Assembly (NCBI GenBank): GCA_028023455.1
Contig: JAQFVV010000185.1
Coordinates: 1,687,239-1,751,238, forward strand
From: Epiperipatus broadwayi
Lineage: Eukaryota; Onychophora; Udeonychophora; Euonychophora; Peripatidae
Length of the DNA stretch: 64,000 nt
Direction of reading: 5' to 3'
A model generated the notes under the pieces. It saw only the letters and a list, made by a program, of their open reading frames with translations, was not told where the DNA came from and did no database searches. Of this stretch, positions 50,631-63,484 are shown in pieces. Numbering within the stretch: position 1 is the first letter of the stretch; each line of letters starts with the position of its first letter. A program made the translations under genes and the position numbers.

Positions 50631-51085
50631 AGTTTGAAATAAAAGTTGAAAAATCATTGATTTAAAGTGGGAAGGGGTTTTCTTAAAGTTAAACTGAAGG
50701 TTTTATAAAAAGGAAGTAAAGAGTTTATTATTATTAGTTGAAATACAATTTAAAGGATTTAAAGAAAATATATAAATCTCTTCATTTAAATTAAGGAAGA
50801 AAAATAATCTTAAAACTATTTTTGATTTTAGAATAGTAAAATATATATGTGTGTGCGAATGTAAATAAATGTAAGCTGTTAAAAAGAGATATAATAAATG
50901 CGTGTTAAAATTGTATTGAAAAACACATGAAAGCGGTGTGCTACTAAAGATAAAAAAAAACAATACATTTATGAAAGCTACTACTAATTAAACAATCAAT
51001 CAGAAACACGTCATAGGATTAATTACCAATGGAATTTGACAACATATATTTGCCGGAGGATATTACATGGACAACATGTCGCAGG
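50631..51085. other. AT-rich stretch, no feature seen
   Basis: An 86-codon minus frame at 50703-50963 is low-complexity Phe/Tyr/Leu-rich translation of T-rich DNA. Not a gene. Confidence 0.5.
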
Positions 51086-51462
51086 TATAAATAAACTTTT
51101 TTTTATCGGACAATTAATTGAGAGAGTTTTTTAAGTCTAGTTTCCAGTGACAGTCTTGTTCAGTTCAGATAACAATGCAGTTTCTATTATGTATCCAGAA
51201 ATAAAAATGCATTGTTGAGCAGCAGTTTGAAATATACACTCGTGCTTCAGGCTTTTAGTCCAACAAGATCATCAAGACCTGCCTGTGAAATAATGTCTGC
51301 ATAACAACTCAGAAATCCTCCGTCAAACGTTCAACTGTCTTTAAGAATAAAACCAATGGATTCGCATAAAATCTCTTCAAGAAATGTCAAAATCTAACCA
51401 GTTAGATATCATCCATCAGAAGCAGCCAACAACAAGCAATATCCACATTCCAAAAATTTTAG
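51086..51462 (+). promoter_or_regulatory. Candidate TATA promoter and untranslated first exon
   Basis: tataaataaa at 51086-51095 is a good TATA box; initiation would be expected near 51116. From there to 51462 the sequence is notably GC-richer, non-repetitive and free of long A/T runs, and ends in TTTAG|GTAAACA, a fair splice donor. Only very short ATG frames occur (for example at 51176), so it would be leader or non-coding RNA. An alternative is an unrecognised repeat. Confidence 0.3.
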
Positions 51463-51884
51463 GTAAACATTTATTTATTATCATTTATACGTAGTAGCCA
51501 CCGCTGTAATTCGTAAAAATTCAAGATTCAAATTATATAAACTCTATAAGCATGCATAAAATGAACTATTGATGTGCATGTTTGTGAATGTTAGATAATT
51601 TAAATGTCAAAGATTATTTTTGCTCTTTCATAAAATATATGATAATGTGTTAATTAAAAAAAAACGTCCGTGTATTAAATTAGATTATCAAGATGTTTAA
51701 ATTTAGTAAATTAATGTTGGTTTATAAATTATCTTTAAAACTTAATTAATGTTGATTAAAATAAATTGTCTTCAAACTTAAACTTTATTTGTCGGTCAAT
51801 TCTTTTTACCAACCTTTTATTCTTTCCACCACCAATTTTGTATAATTTGTTATTGAATTAAAATTATACTGAGCTAGTTTTAGG
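51463..51884. other. AT-rich stretch, no feature seen
   Basis: Nothing recognised. Confidence 0.5.
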
Positions 51885-52085
51885 GAATGTTTCGAGCGCT
51901 GGATTATGAGCCTACTGCCCGAACACATTAGTCATCAAGACTAGCTGGTGCCCCGGGGTTTACTCTGAAACAAATAAAGTATTTGGATAGTAGGGGTTTG
52001 AATCTAGCAGCCAAGATGGGCCATTGTTGATAGTTAAAGCTATCAATAAGATCTCCCATTTTGCTCGAACGTGCCGGCTCGTTCA
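51885..52085 (+). repeat. Possible SINE remnant in a GC-richer island
   Basis: gtttcgagcgctggattatg resembles the A-box side of tRNA-derived SINEs, and ggggtttgaatctagc (about 52006-52021) resembles a B box, but they are ~110 bases apart, so an insertion or two separate heads must be assumed. Composition is clearly unlike the flanks. Confidence 0.33.
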
Positions 52086-52924
52086 CATAACATTTATAAG
52101 ATTATAAATGTATTATGAAGGAGTTTGAAACTGGTCAAAACTTATATATACATATAAGTAGGTGGTTTCAGTGGTTCAACCCAGTACAATATATATATAT
52201 ATACAGTAAAAGGTTTTTGTGCAAAAGTGTTTGAAGTGATTTGGATAAATTGAAATATAAAACATAAAATGACAGCAGTTTTTTGACAGAGGTTGCAAGT
52301 TTTTGTCAGATAGAAGATAATAACTTTGCTCACAAAAATGCAAAAAAAAAAAAAATAACTAATAAAAAAGAAACAAAAAGTAAATAAAGGGAAGTGATAT
52401 TATTGTAGTAAATTGAACAATAAAAAGAGAATTAAGAACTTAAAACATATATGTGATGTGATGTATTGATTACTTACATTGTTGCAGGTAAGAAAAAATT
52501 TCCTAGTTTTTTTCAAATTAAATAGCTATAAAAGTGGATTTTTTTTCCTTAAATATTTAAAAATGCTATACTCAATGCTAACCTGAGCGTTTTAAGAAAT
52601 GTGCATGACTAAAATAATTTGTGAACAACGGTAAAAAAATCAATAATAGCTATGGGTAGTATTATAATTCTCCAGCATGGCAAATAGCTGTCAATTCAAA
52701 CAATTATAATTATAACATTATTTAGAAACAAAAAGTAAAAAGAGCAGAAGGAAAATAGCGAAAAAGTTAATAAGATTTAGATTTAAAAAAAAATAGTTTA
52801 AAAAATCAAAACAAAACATTACCTTGTTGAAAAAATACTTGCGTAAATAATAAAATGGTGACTGCCCAGTCATCAGATCAAGAATTTGGTCCTTCGCACC
52901 ACACAAGAAAAACATATGCACTAT
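52086..52924. other. AT-rich stretch, no feature seen
   Basis: TA run near 52190-52202, poly-A near 52341. Nothing else. Confidence 0.5.
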
Positions 52925-52990
52925 TGCAAAAACTTATCAAAATAACATAAACCCAGGAAAAAATCCCAGATTTAGGAAAACCATGTCAGA
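52925..52990 (-). repeat. SINE fragment related to 20690-21005
   Basis: On the minus strand cctaaatctggg is joined directly to gattttttcctgggttt. The same two blocks are ~90 bp apart in the SINE at 20690-21005, so this copy looks internally deleted. Confidence 0.45.
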
Positions 52991-53022
52991 GACTTGGATC
53001 TAGTAAACCAAAATGAAATGAG

Positions 53023-53050
53023 CCCCCCCCCCCCCCACACACACACACTC
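53023..53050. repeat. Poly-C/(CA)n microsatellite
   Basis: A run of about 14 C followed by acacacacacactcac. Confidence 0.92.
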
Positions 53051-53057
53051 ACAATGG

Positions 53058-54370
53058 ACAGATGAAATACTGGAACAGATTGGGGTCAGATTCAATAATA
53101 TGATACCTAGAACCCTTTTTACAACATTCAAAAGATTTTTTACTGAAAAATCAATAGTGTTGGTGGTAACAGACATCACTGCACTATCTACCATTTCCCC
53201 AAGGAGCTACTTATTAAAGCACTAAACAAAAATAATTTACTGGAGACAGTACAATACATAGGTGACCATCCAAATAATAGATTTGTAGTGGATGAGTTTT
53301 GTGAAACTGCACAAAGGAATCAATTTAAAAATCATATTACAACTCTAGGTAATTTTGCAAACATACGAGTTGATAAAAACAGATACAAAAATATCACCGG
53401 AGTATTAAAAATGCCTACTTTGGATATACCTTTGACAATTTCCAAAGAATGATGAATCCATTTGGAAAGGTTATTTTTTTTTTGAGCAGATATACCTCAA
53501 AGAAACATCAGTATCCACATTCACAAAAAATTTTGAATACAAAGTCAAGTTAAACAAAGAAATAGACCCAGAAAACATTCCAACACAGACCAAGAGGGAA
53601 CACTGTACCTATATATCTGAGGACTAAAGCCACATTGTTTTTCCTGTGGCAAAAGAGGCCACATAGCAATGCAATGCAATGAAGAAGTAAATCTAGTGGA
53701 AGTGAATAACCACTCATCACAAAGATTAAAAGGGAAACCAGATAGAGCACACAAATCCCCGAAGCAGGAAAACATAGAATTCCCCCCACTCAAGTCAAAA
53801 ATATCAAAAATTAAAATTAATAAAAATAAATCTATAGACCATCCCCCAAGCAAGTCAATGGAAATAACAATTAACACAAACATGAATGATGAAGAGGAAA
53901 ACTTTGAACCCCAGGCAAAATCACTTAGTGATAAGTTAATAGAAAATGAAAATAATTACATGCAAAAAGAAACAAAAAAAACTGTCAAACGGAGATAATA
54001 ATCAAGCTGAGCACACAATTATAAACAAAACGACAACTGAAATAATGGATACCATCACACAGTACCTTCCAGTGATTGAAAACACACCTCCAGAAAGTGA
54101 AAGAATACAAGCAAAAACAAAAAAAAAAAAACTAGAGAAAATAAAAAGATTAAATCAAATGATCTGGAATATAACCAACTAAGTTCAGTAAAACTACTAA
54201 TAGATGAAAATATGAAAATGGAATCAACCTCTCAAGAATCAAAAGAATCTGAAAATGTCAGAGACAATTTTTTGATTAAACAAATATTTACAGAATCAAT
54301 AAATAATTCTAACCCCACTTCAAGCAAAATAACCGTACAAAAGGTAAAAAATGAAATTCAGAAACTTTAG
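53058..54370 (+). pseudogene. LINE ORF1 (gag-like RNA-binding protein), frameshifted
   Basis: Three consecutive plus-strand frames make one ORF1. 53063-53218 reads EQIGVRFNNMIPRTLFTTFK then RFFTEKSIVLVVTDITALST; 53228-53452 continues with YIGDHPNNRFVVDEF and NITGVLKMPTLDIPLTISKE. After a T run at 53467-53482 and further frame changes, 53624-53998 carries a zinc knuckle, CFSCGKRGHIAMQC (C-x2-C-x4-H-x4-C, 53636-53677), followed by a basic, Lys/Asn-rich tail that shifts frame again near 53990 and ends near 54370. In LINEs such a protein coats the RNA and takes it to the target. Folding-domain type cannot be told by eye. Several frameshifts make it non-functional. Confidence 0.75.
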
Positions 54371-54410
54371 AAAATTGTAAACCCCCTGCTTCTACAACAT
54401 TAAATAATAT

Positions 54411-57400
54411 GAAAATAAAAATAGTGGCACATAACATTCGAGGTTTAAACTGCACAAAAAAAAATACAAAAAATTAGCAAATGGATACAGACAATGCAAC
54501 CCAGTATACTGGGGTTATTAGAAACAAAAATATATAACGGATCCCAAATCAACCCAGCAACATATATGAACAAATTTGGTTTTTGCGCATGCTCAAGAGA
54601 CACATCATCATCATCAAGTGGGACAGGTATATTTATCAATAAAAATGCTCTTTTACATCATTTAAAATTATTTTCATAGTCTCCAATCTTTTGATAACTA
54701 TATTTAATCACAAAAGTTTTTCAATTAACATAATATTTATATATATTCCCCTGGTCCGATTGTAATTAACATAATAAATTTAACCATTAACTCCATGTTA
54801 GCATCCAATCCCTACCCCACCATACTTGCCAGGGATTTTAATATGAGCTATCAAAAGTTTGTTGCAAAATGAATAAATCAACTTGCAATACTGCTTATGA
54901 GTGGCGATGGTTTTCTCCCACAGAACTCTGTGTCATTTTATAACAATCGCCATGTCACTCTGATAGATATTGTTTTTTATTCTCCAATGTTACATCACTC
55001 AATTGAAGTAAGTCTCTTCCCTTCCCCATTTTCTGATCATGTGGCACAGATAATAGAATTAAATTTAAACACAAACCACAACCCAATCACTAATATACAA
55101 AAGACAATAAGAATTCTCCTACCAATCAACACTCCAGAGTTCCTCTTCTCTGGAACATATATCATGATAAATAAACTCAATCAAATGCAACTTGACCCAA
55201 TCTCTAAATATATAGCATATACGCACATACTCTCATTTAATATCAATCATATTACTCAAACATCAACCCCCCTCTATACTAATCACATTAGCAGATGAGT
55301 TACACAAAAGAATCAGCATGTCAAAAACAGTCACTTACAATCAAGCAAACATAATAAAGCTGATGCAACTATATAATCAAACATGCAATAAACTAAAGCA
55401 ATATCTAGCAATTAAAAAAAAGAATTTGTCTAACCCAGCAGCACACATGGACCTGCAGATATATTCGATGGGCAATAGGCTATCCATCCACAAAGAGAGT
55501 TCCCATGGCACTAGAATGGGATGGGAAAATCACAGCTGGACAAAATATGATAAACCAATATATCAGCACTTCAAAGAAAAACTAACAAAGCAAAACAATT
55601 CAAACCCACAGAAAAGTTCTTTGGAAAACCAGAAACAGAGATACCATTTGAATAGAACAGTTTGCACACATTCTACCAACAATTCCAGGTATATGCCACC
55701 CAAGACCACCAGGAATCCCACACTTTGTTTTGTCACATCTCAGCCAATTTACAAACACATACCTGCACCAGCTTGCAAACCAACTATCACAAAAGCTATA
55801 TAGCTATATAATATACAAGGGCTATATCCAGTTTCAATGGTCCCCTTCATTAAAAAACAAGCACAAATTACCAGAGTCTCCAATCTAAAGCCAATCTCAA
55901 TGGAGCCTTTGGGAATAAAAATTCTGGAAAAAGTTTTAAAAGAAAAAAATGAACCATATATAATAAAACTAATATCACAACATCAGTATGCAAAAAAGGG
56001 ATCATCAATAGGTCAAGCAGCACTAATATACAAAACAATCATTAACTCAGTAATTAAAAAGAAAAAAAAATGCTCCAATGCCCATGCAACTAGACTTTGA
56101 AAGCACGTTTGTTTCAGTGCCAATCAAAATACTATTAATTCAACTAAAAAAACAGAAATACCTTGCACAATCTTATATACAATTGCCAACAGAGAAATTT
56201 ACATCACCCTCAATGGCAGAGCTTCATCATCCTTCTACCCCAGCCAATCAATCCCACAAGGATCTCCACTCATCACACTATTATTCACATTATATATAAA
56301 CCCCCTGTTAGAGCAAATACAAAAAAAAATCCAAGGAATTCTAATTCCAAACACCAACATATACATACCATGTATAGCTTACATGGATGATGTCACAGTA
56401 TTTTTAAAATCAAAAAAAAGCAATTACCTATACTGCAGAAAATTATAAAAGAATATACAGCAAATTTCAGGCTAAAAATCAACACCAACAAATCGGCTGC
56501 ATGGGCAATATTTACAGGTAAATTAAACACACTGATATATCAAGGTAAACCCAGTATGTTTCTGGGTTTCGCTTTCCACTTGGGCATGAATCAAATGAGA
56601 AAGTCAATACAAAATAAACTTAAAGCAGAGGCAGAGAAAATCATGGAATCACTCTCAAAATCATATCTTTCAATCTACTCAAAAGTATCTTTATACAATC
56701 AGCTTATTATGACAAAGATCACTTACTATTTGCCAATAATAAATTTTACAAAAACATTTATTTCAGCAATTAACTCATTCTGCAACAGGCTTCTATGGAA
56801 AAGGAAAGTAGTAGTAATCTCAATGAAGCAACTAAACCAACCAACAAAATGGAATGGACTTGGACTGCATGCAATACAAACTTTCTACACACACAAAAAA
56901 AACAGTAAATCTACTGATTACCATATTTAAATGGTTTTCAAACATAGAGCAAAAACTAGAAATCATACCCACTGACCGCCCCCCTCCCATGGATAATTAT
57001 ATAAATACACTATTAGTAAGTATTGGAAGCATTAAAAATAAAATAACACTTAAGAGCCCTATTAAATACACTTATTGGAAAATACATGATTTCCTATCTC
57101 AGAACCAAGAAGATAATAATAAGCTAACAGTACTGGGAATAGATAATAGCCAGCTACTCAAAAAATACAAAAGATGGTACCTAGAACCAAAATTTTTTGA
57201 CTTCATTCTCAAATTGAATCTTAATGCATTACCTACAGCACATTTAATTTGCTTCAGAAGATTCTACTTAAATGTTGATCTAATATGTTATTTGTGTCAT
57301 AGGGAAGAAGAAACACAAGAACATTTGATACACTATTGTAGAGGCCTAGAAAAAGTTAGACAACTGATGTTAAACAATTATAGGAAAAATGATACCACAA

Positions 57401-57711
57401 TAGAAAAAATGCTGAAAACATTCAAGGAAAACAAAATATCAACAATTTGTGCAGCCACTTTCAGCTTATATGCCTTATGGTGTACCAAATGTACATTTAC
57501 CTTAGGAAACAATACAAGAAGACATCCTAACATATATCATAACAAGCTAGAAAAACTTAAAAAAAAAGGACAATCTTCTTGCACCACCAGAAATTTTTGC
57601 TGCCACTTGGTCTCTCTTCAAAATAAGAACAGCATTATAATGGAAACACAAAACATAACCTCAGAAAAAATGGATATCCAGAACAGACCAACAGTAAGAA
57701 CTAAACTATGA
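54411..57711 (+). pseudogene. LINE ORF2: endonuclease, reverse transcriptase, C-terminal zinc knuckle (frameshifted)
   Basis: Apurinic-type endonuclease: HNIRGLN at 54430-54450, then LGLLETKI with the catalytic Glu (about 54509-54532), TLIDIVFYS and FSDHVAQI (54957-55060) with the terminal SDH motif. A stretch of ~800 bp links to reverse transcriptase: LKPISMEPLGIKILEKVL (about 55885), LDFESTFVSVP (about 56090, first Asp), SIPQGSPLITLLF (about 56245) and the catalytic YMDD at 56380-56391. The thumb carries KINTNKSAAW and FLGFAFHLG; then NGLGLHAIQTF, a knuckle CYLCHREEETQEHLIHYC (57286-57339) and ALWCTKCTFTLGNNTRRHP. ORF2 proteins nick DNA and copy the RNA there. Frames change near 54480, 54680-54900, 55300, 55800, 56090-56170, 56440 and 56920, and TAG/TAA stops intervene, so it cannot make a full protein. 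The L1/Tx1 placement is inferred from the thumb and tail layout. Confidence 0.88.
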
Positions 57712-57860
57712 AAACAATAACAAGTACTAAAGACTCTAATAGAAAAAAAGTGTTTCTTTCTGTAATTAATGATAGCTCCTAGTTTGTTAATATATTATAC
57801 AATGTACAACCTGATATGATGTAGCCAAATTTTGCCTAATAAAGTTTACTTTGAAACATA
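57712..57860 (+). other. LINE 3' untranslated region with polyadenylation signal
   Basis: Follows the ORF2 stop. AATAAA-type aataaag lies at 57838-57844, and gtttactttgaaac resembles the 46086-46164 fragment's end. Unlike the other copies no AAT tail is present here. Confidence 0.6.
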
Positions 57861-59820
57861 AATTCTTCACATACAATATGTTTTCTTTCTTTAAAGAAAA
57901 CTTGAAAATTTAAATTAATTTATTCAGAATTAATATTTATTTGGAAAATAATAAATATAGTCATATGTAAAGTCTCATGCATGCACGCACACACATGCAT
58001 ATATACATGTATAATAGTAAATCTTATAACATTAAAATACTAGCTGAAAAACAAATTTTTAATAAAATTGTCTCATAACCATATTGTCGTCTATTAACAA
58101 ATATACATTCTCAAGTAAAATTCAAAATAGATACTCTACTATCTGAAATTGAGTGTAATATCAGTGTATGGTGTAAAATCAAACATTTTTTACTATTTTT
58201 TAATTTTGTTGTAATAGATAATGCCTTAATAGGAGAGTGTTGAAATGGTTGCTATGACAACAAAATATTAAGATCAGAAATGTATTATTATTATAAACAT
58301 GAATTAATAAATACTGTTTATTTGAAATATACATGTAAATAATTAAGTTTATAATTTTAATAAAAGTTTATTATTTGTCTATTCTATGTATTTTTATTTA
58401 CTGCAATCATAAATGGTATGTCATAAACGTTACAAACAAATATTCAGTATTTTAAATGTGAATATTTTTGTGTTTATATTATGTATAATGATTAGGTTAG
58501 AATTATATATATATTTCCAATAAAATATTATGAAAATATAGTTTAAGTAGTATTGGTTTGTCTTATATTAATGAAGATCTTTTTTTTAAAGTGTAAATAT
58601 TATATTTTATATATAATTATTATGAAATTTTTTTTTTTTTTTTCATTATTATTGTTATAAAATAAATTTCATTTTGGAATTTAGGATAAATTGAAATTTA
58701 ATATTCAAGTAAAAAGAATAGATATAACATTGGTTTTAATGATATTATAATATCAATTATATGGAGTTATAAATAATACTAAATGATTCAAATTCATTCT
58801 CTAATATTATGACTCTCATTGAAGCAAATCCAAATGCTTTTGTATATTTTATTTTAATTTTATAAATGTTTGCTTTGTAATTACAAAATAATGGAGTAAA
58901 TCGAGATTATATTTGTTCAGAAGACTGAACTGGTTTTTTAAATACATGTTAAAGAAAATAGAAAATTTATAGCATTCAAATTCATTTTAATATTTTTCTG
59001 TAGTAAAGTAATTTCCATAGATAAGCAAAATGTTTTAGCTATAAAACATTGTAATTGATAATATACTGCTATATAAAGAATAATAAATCAGTAATTTACA
59101 TATACTGGAATTTGACAACACACTTTATTTTGGGTGATATTTATGTTAAATTTTGCCTTGATCAGATTAGTGAATAGTATTGAATTATTTGAAGCATTCG
59201 TATTACACATTTAAACTATTGTATTTCTTTCGAGTACCTTTGTGGAAGGATTGCATTCAGATCATATATAAATGTGTATTTTATTTACTTATTTAATTGT
59301 ATTATATTTTCTCAACATTATTGGTTATTATATTACTAGTTGATAAATTGTTTGTTTATATATAAAAGAATAAGAAAGTTAAAACTTAATTTGAATTTAA
59401 AATTATATTCTAAATTTTAATAGTTAAAATTTTAATTCAAGATTTATTCATTAACCATATACACCTTTACTCGCTTAGCGATATTTCACAAAAGCGATCA
59501 TCATCAATTTGTACCCACTACTTCAATTTACAATCGATTGTTCAGTATAACAATCAGGAAAAAAAAAAATATTTTTTTTTGGCAGTTATCTTCAATTTTG
59601 CGTCACTGATGACATCAGAGAATAGGTATTTTAAATTCATTTTACCCAAAAGTAAAAGTACATTATGGTAATATGTATAGAGGTAATGACTTTGCTGTAA
59701 TTGTATAGCGCACACAATATTTTATTCATAAAACACAATGTTAGTGCTGCATTCAGTATTTTGATTATAAAATGTATAAAGTTAAAATATATATAATTAC
59801 TGAATCTATAATACTGTATA
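57861..59820. other. AT-rich stretch, no feature seen
   Basis: Homopolymers only; a short perfect palindrome, tgatgacatca, lies at 59607-59617. No gene signal. Confidence 0.5.
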
Positions 59821-59930
59821 CATATAAGTGCTGAATGTCTTTACAAAAAATAAACTTTATTTAAATATAATGTACAGACTTGGATTATTTAAATAAAGTT
59901 TAATTTTTCTAGACATTCAACACTTATATT
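59821..59930. repeat. Inverted-repeat hairpin, ~44-bp arms
   Basis: catataagtgctgaatgtct with taaactttatttaaat (59821-59866) pairs with atttaaataaagttta and agacattcaacacttatat (59887-59928). Small MITE-like or foldback structure. Confidence 0.7.
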
Positions 59931-62299
59931 AGATGATGAAAACAGTACAACTAAAATACCATTATCACAAACTTTCAGGATAACACTAAATACTAATATT
60001 AAATTGAATGTGTGTGTTCCTTAATTACGTACACCAAGTGGTTTCAAATCAAAAAAAAAACAAAAACAACATTTTAAAGTGAGAATGTTGACTTAGAAAA
60101 AAATGTAAAAAGAAAAATGGATTGCATTTAAAATAAGTGTCAATCAAAAATTGGTGTCTACACAAATGGGAGGGGGGGCACTATTACATTAGTAAAAATA
60201 TACAGTAAGAAAAATAAACTTAGCGTATGTTTTAGAAAATTAGAACAAATTTTTTTTCTTTTAAAATAAGTTGATTTTTTTTTCTAAAGTTGATTGATTT
60301 ACAATAGGCATTAAGCCTTTTCTTACTCTGGAGTACAGTCATAAGTCTTTATGTTCAATTAAATAATTTATAATTAAACACTGTTTTTTAATTTGAATAA
60401 TTTCACATAAGTAATAAACATAAATGTACAGTACTGTTATACAAATGTTAAAAAATGCACTTCATTATGGATTTTTTTCATTACGATGAAAAATTTCTGC
60501 GGAAGAATATAAAAAGTCTTAAATTCAAATTTAGTTTCACTTTCTCTTTCTTTTTGCTGTACTGTACTTTTTAAACAGTGAAAATATGTTTTTTTCCTAG
60601 TGATATAAAACGTTTCTTTTAGATATGTATTTAGTCATCATTGCTATGAAAAAAATAAAAAAAATCTTTGAGCTTGAAAGCCAATGTGGATATTTTATGT
60701 CGTCGACCGGAACTGATCATTTTTTCCCCCATAGATCCCCTTATAAATACGTATTCTTTATACAATATTCTTGCTTAATGATGAGTTTGGAAGACCAATT
60801 GCCATCACTAAACAGGGTAAAGGTGTATTATATTTGATGTGACTATTGTGAATTTTGATGAACTTGAGCAATTGCATTAAAATCTATTTATTGATATTAT
60901 CATTTTATTCGAGTTAATAAATATTTATTTGATATTATATAATAATTATTACCATTTCTGTATTTTAATTATGTGTGGGTACATCAACATCATGTTACAA
61001 GAATTCATTATATTGTACAATAGACAGAAAGTAGGTGAATCTGTGTTGTATAAGAACTTATGTTATTAATATTAATTCAGATAAAGGATAAACTTCATTA
61101 TACATAATCATAATGTATACTTTAAGTATTTTATTATTTATTTATCATTTGTATATTTCTTATTAGTAAATGTTAATTCAGTTAAACAAGCAAACTTGTT
61201 CCAGTGATCATTTCAATTAATTATGCTAACCTATTAGCTAATAAAATTTTAATTTTTAATGATTATATATTGATTTACATTTCACAACAAATAATTATAA
61301 AAGAATCCAGGAATCAAACAATTGCATTGGTAAGTGCTAATACTATTATGTATTACTTTCCTGTAAATTTAATAAATCATTATTATTTGAGCCAAGTACA
61401 TATTTTATATAAAAATAGATTAAGCATTTTATTATTACTAGATATTTCGTAACTGATTAGATCATCATGGTTACTTTAATAGTTATATGTGATGTTTATT
61501 TTGGACAAAATCCATATTTGAGCTTGTTTAATAATTTGTAAAGTATAAGTATCTTAATTTACTCAAAGCAGACAAAGGTAATTATAATTGAAAGTTGATG
61601 CATTACTTTAAATTATTACATATTGGATGTGTGTTAGAATAATTTATTATTTGATTAGAAAGATAATAATCTTATATTGTTATAAAAATTAGTAATGGTA
61701 TTACTGAAATTGATATTTGAAGTATACTAACTAGAACAATTTAGATTGTTAAATTTAAAACTTATCCATATAATCTATGTTTAATCTAGATATTAAGCTT
61801 TTAGTATCTGCACTTATTTAAAATAGATTATTAATAATATCATGTATGTTACAATTAATTATAATTTGATGTTTAATGTTTAGTCTTCATCAATTTGAAA
61901 AATAATTTGTTACAATTTAATAACCAAATTTGTAAAGGTATTAAACAAGAATCTTTCATATATTTTGAGGTTTTAATTTGGATACCATAATTTGTAGGGT
62001 TATTTGAAGTTTTTGTCTTTTATGTCATAATGTTATATATTCTGTTTTGTTATAGTTTTAGTGTTGAAAACAGTTTATTCCATTACAATCAGATACTCTA
62101 AATTCATGGTGCAATTAGAAAGAATCTTATGTGTTATAACATTTATAGGTTGTTGTACACAAATGTGTAGGATATAATGAAACATATTACAATCACTTTA
62201 TATATTTTTATATTATTAAAATTTAAGTGTTGCAATTTTCTGGGTGTATTAAGTGAAAATAAACTTGCTTACCATTTTTGTATCATTATAATTTGACAT
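59931..62299. other. AT-rich region, one weak exon-like segment
   Basis: 60540-60820 has good pyrimidine-rich acceptor-like sequence (tttttttcctag ending about 60600) and a possible donor (CAGG|GTAAAG near 60818) with GC-richer sequence between. The 70-codon frame there has no known motif. I do not call an exon. Confidence 0.3.
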
Positions 62300-62580
62300 C
62301 TCTAACTGAGGGATGGAATGTGGGCTAGTTGACAGATCTTGCACACCTCATCATCTGTCATTTTTAATTGATTATAATTTATCACCCAAACCTGTGACTA
62401 TTAAATAAGAGCCTATTATATTTTTATTGAGTTACAATTTAAAGCCTCAATTACAGGGGCATACTAATAATCCTTCTCCATCCATATTGCATTTTCATTA
62501 TATTCTAATTTGCTGCCCAAATCTGTGAAACTAATAAAAAGAGCCTATTACATTTTTATTCCATTCCAATACAAACAAAT
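62300..62580. repeat. Diverged tandem duplication, ~131-bp period
   Basis: taatttatcacccaaacctg with gagcctattatatttttatt is repeated as taatttgctgcccaaatctg with gagcctattacatttttatt about 131 bp later. Confidence 0.6.
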
Positions 62581-63324
62581 ATATACACAAAAATAAAAAT
62601 GGCCATTTCATAATACACTTCAAAACTATTCATATTTAATTTCAATGGATGTTTTCATGGGACTGATGGGTTCAAAAAAATATATCATCAAAAAATGTTA
62701 AACTTATTTTCTATTAATCTTTGTTCATAAGATGATAACTGCATTGGAAAATAATATATTATGATCTGTATTTTGTTTATGAATATTAATTCAACACTTA
62801 TGAACCCCAATTGTGATTAAAAAAAGAATATTTTTTTTTTTGCTTTTTAATGCATGGTCAATAAAAGCATATATTTTTTAAAAAAATGTTTGTATTATTT
62901 TTAAGTCTTTAGTCTTTAGAATTTTGTGAGCACATTCTTCTTAAGATTTTCATCTATATATTAATTTAAACTTGCAAAATTATTTATAAAATATACTAAA
63001 ATTTTTCAAAAAAAATATTTATTATCAGAAAAATTGTTCATGTTGATATTTTATCATTCCAAAAAACTATAATAGAAAAAAATGTGAACGCTTTTTTCAT
63101 TTAATATTTGTGTTTTTTATTTGATAAGTATTGATTGATTTTTTATTCTATGTATTCAAACAAAATTTAATTTTTACACTTTGGTTCATCATTATTTAGA
63201 TTCTTTTTTTATTCACTTATATACACATATGTACACATACTAAATATGATACATACTTAAATACTATACATTTTCACTTATACCAGCAATATCAAGTGAT
63301 AAATGTATATATAAATATAACCAT
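62581..63324. other. AT-rich stretch, no feature seen
   Basis: Nothing recognised. Confidence 0.5.
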
Positions 63325-63475
63325 TAGAAAACAATCAACATTTAGACAATTCCAATATAGATAAAAATCAACAATCTCAAATAGTTGTCAAGGCAACATC
63401 CTTTTAGCAATAAAGATGGAATCCCAAAAATATAGATAATTATCAACAACCTCAAACTGTTGTTACACTAATATA
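63325..63475 (-). repeat. Fragment of the PLE family B pseudo-LTR-like repeat
   Basis: In reverse complement, tattggaattgtctaa, a gttgccttgacaact-like block and the preceding ttattgctaaaagg-like block match 3715-3785. The inner ~35 bp (atagata...tcaacaa.ctcaaa.tgtt) is duplicated. Confidence 0.5.
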
Positions 63476-63484
63476 TATACATAT

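Larger units (their letters stand above)
53000..57860 (+). mobile_element. Nearly complete L1/Tx1-like LINE (inactive)
   Basis: Envelope of the element whose parts are listed next: ORF1 with zinc knuckle, ORF2 with endonuclease, RT and C-terminal knuckle, and a short 3' untranslated region with AATAAA at 57838-57843. Sense-strand base use is A-rich and T-poor compared with the surroundings (many ata, aaa, caa codons), which makes the edges visible at about 53.0 and 57.86 kb. I could not identify a target-site duplication. A second, truncated family member lies at 44745-46085. Confidence 0.85.

Noticed and set aside
50703-50963. Hydrophobic 86-codon frame as a membrane protein
   Set aside because: T-rich low-complexity DNA produces Phe/Leu/Tyr runs; no start context or motif.
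53545-53883. 112- and 79-codon minus frames opposite ORF1
   Set aside because: Antisense shadows of the CCHC-containing ORF1 on the plus strand.
60540-60837. Internal exon with pyrimidine-rich acceptor and GTAAAG donor
   Set aside because: Such signals are common by chance in T-rich DNA; the frame has no motif and no partner exon is visible.
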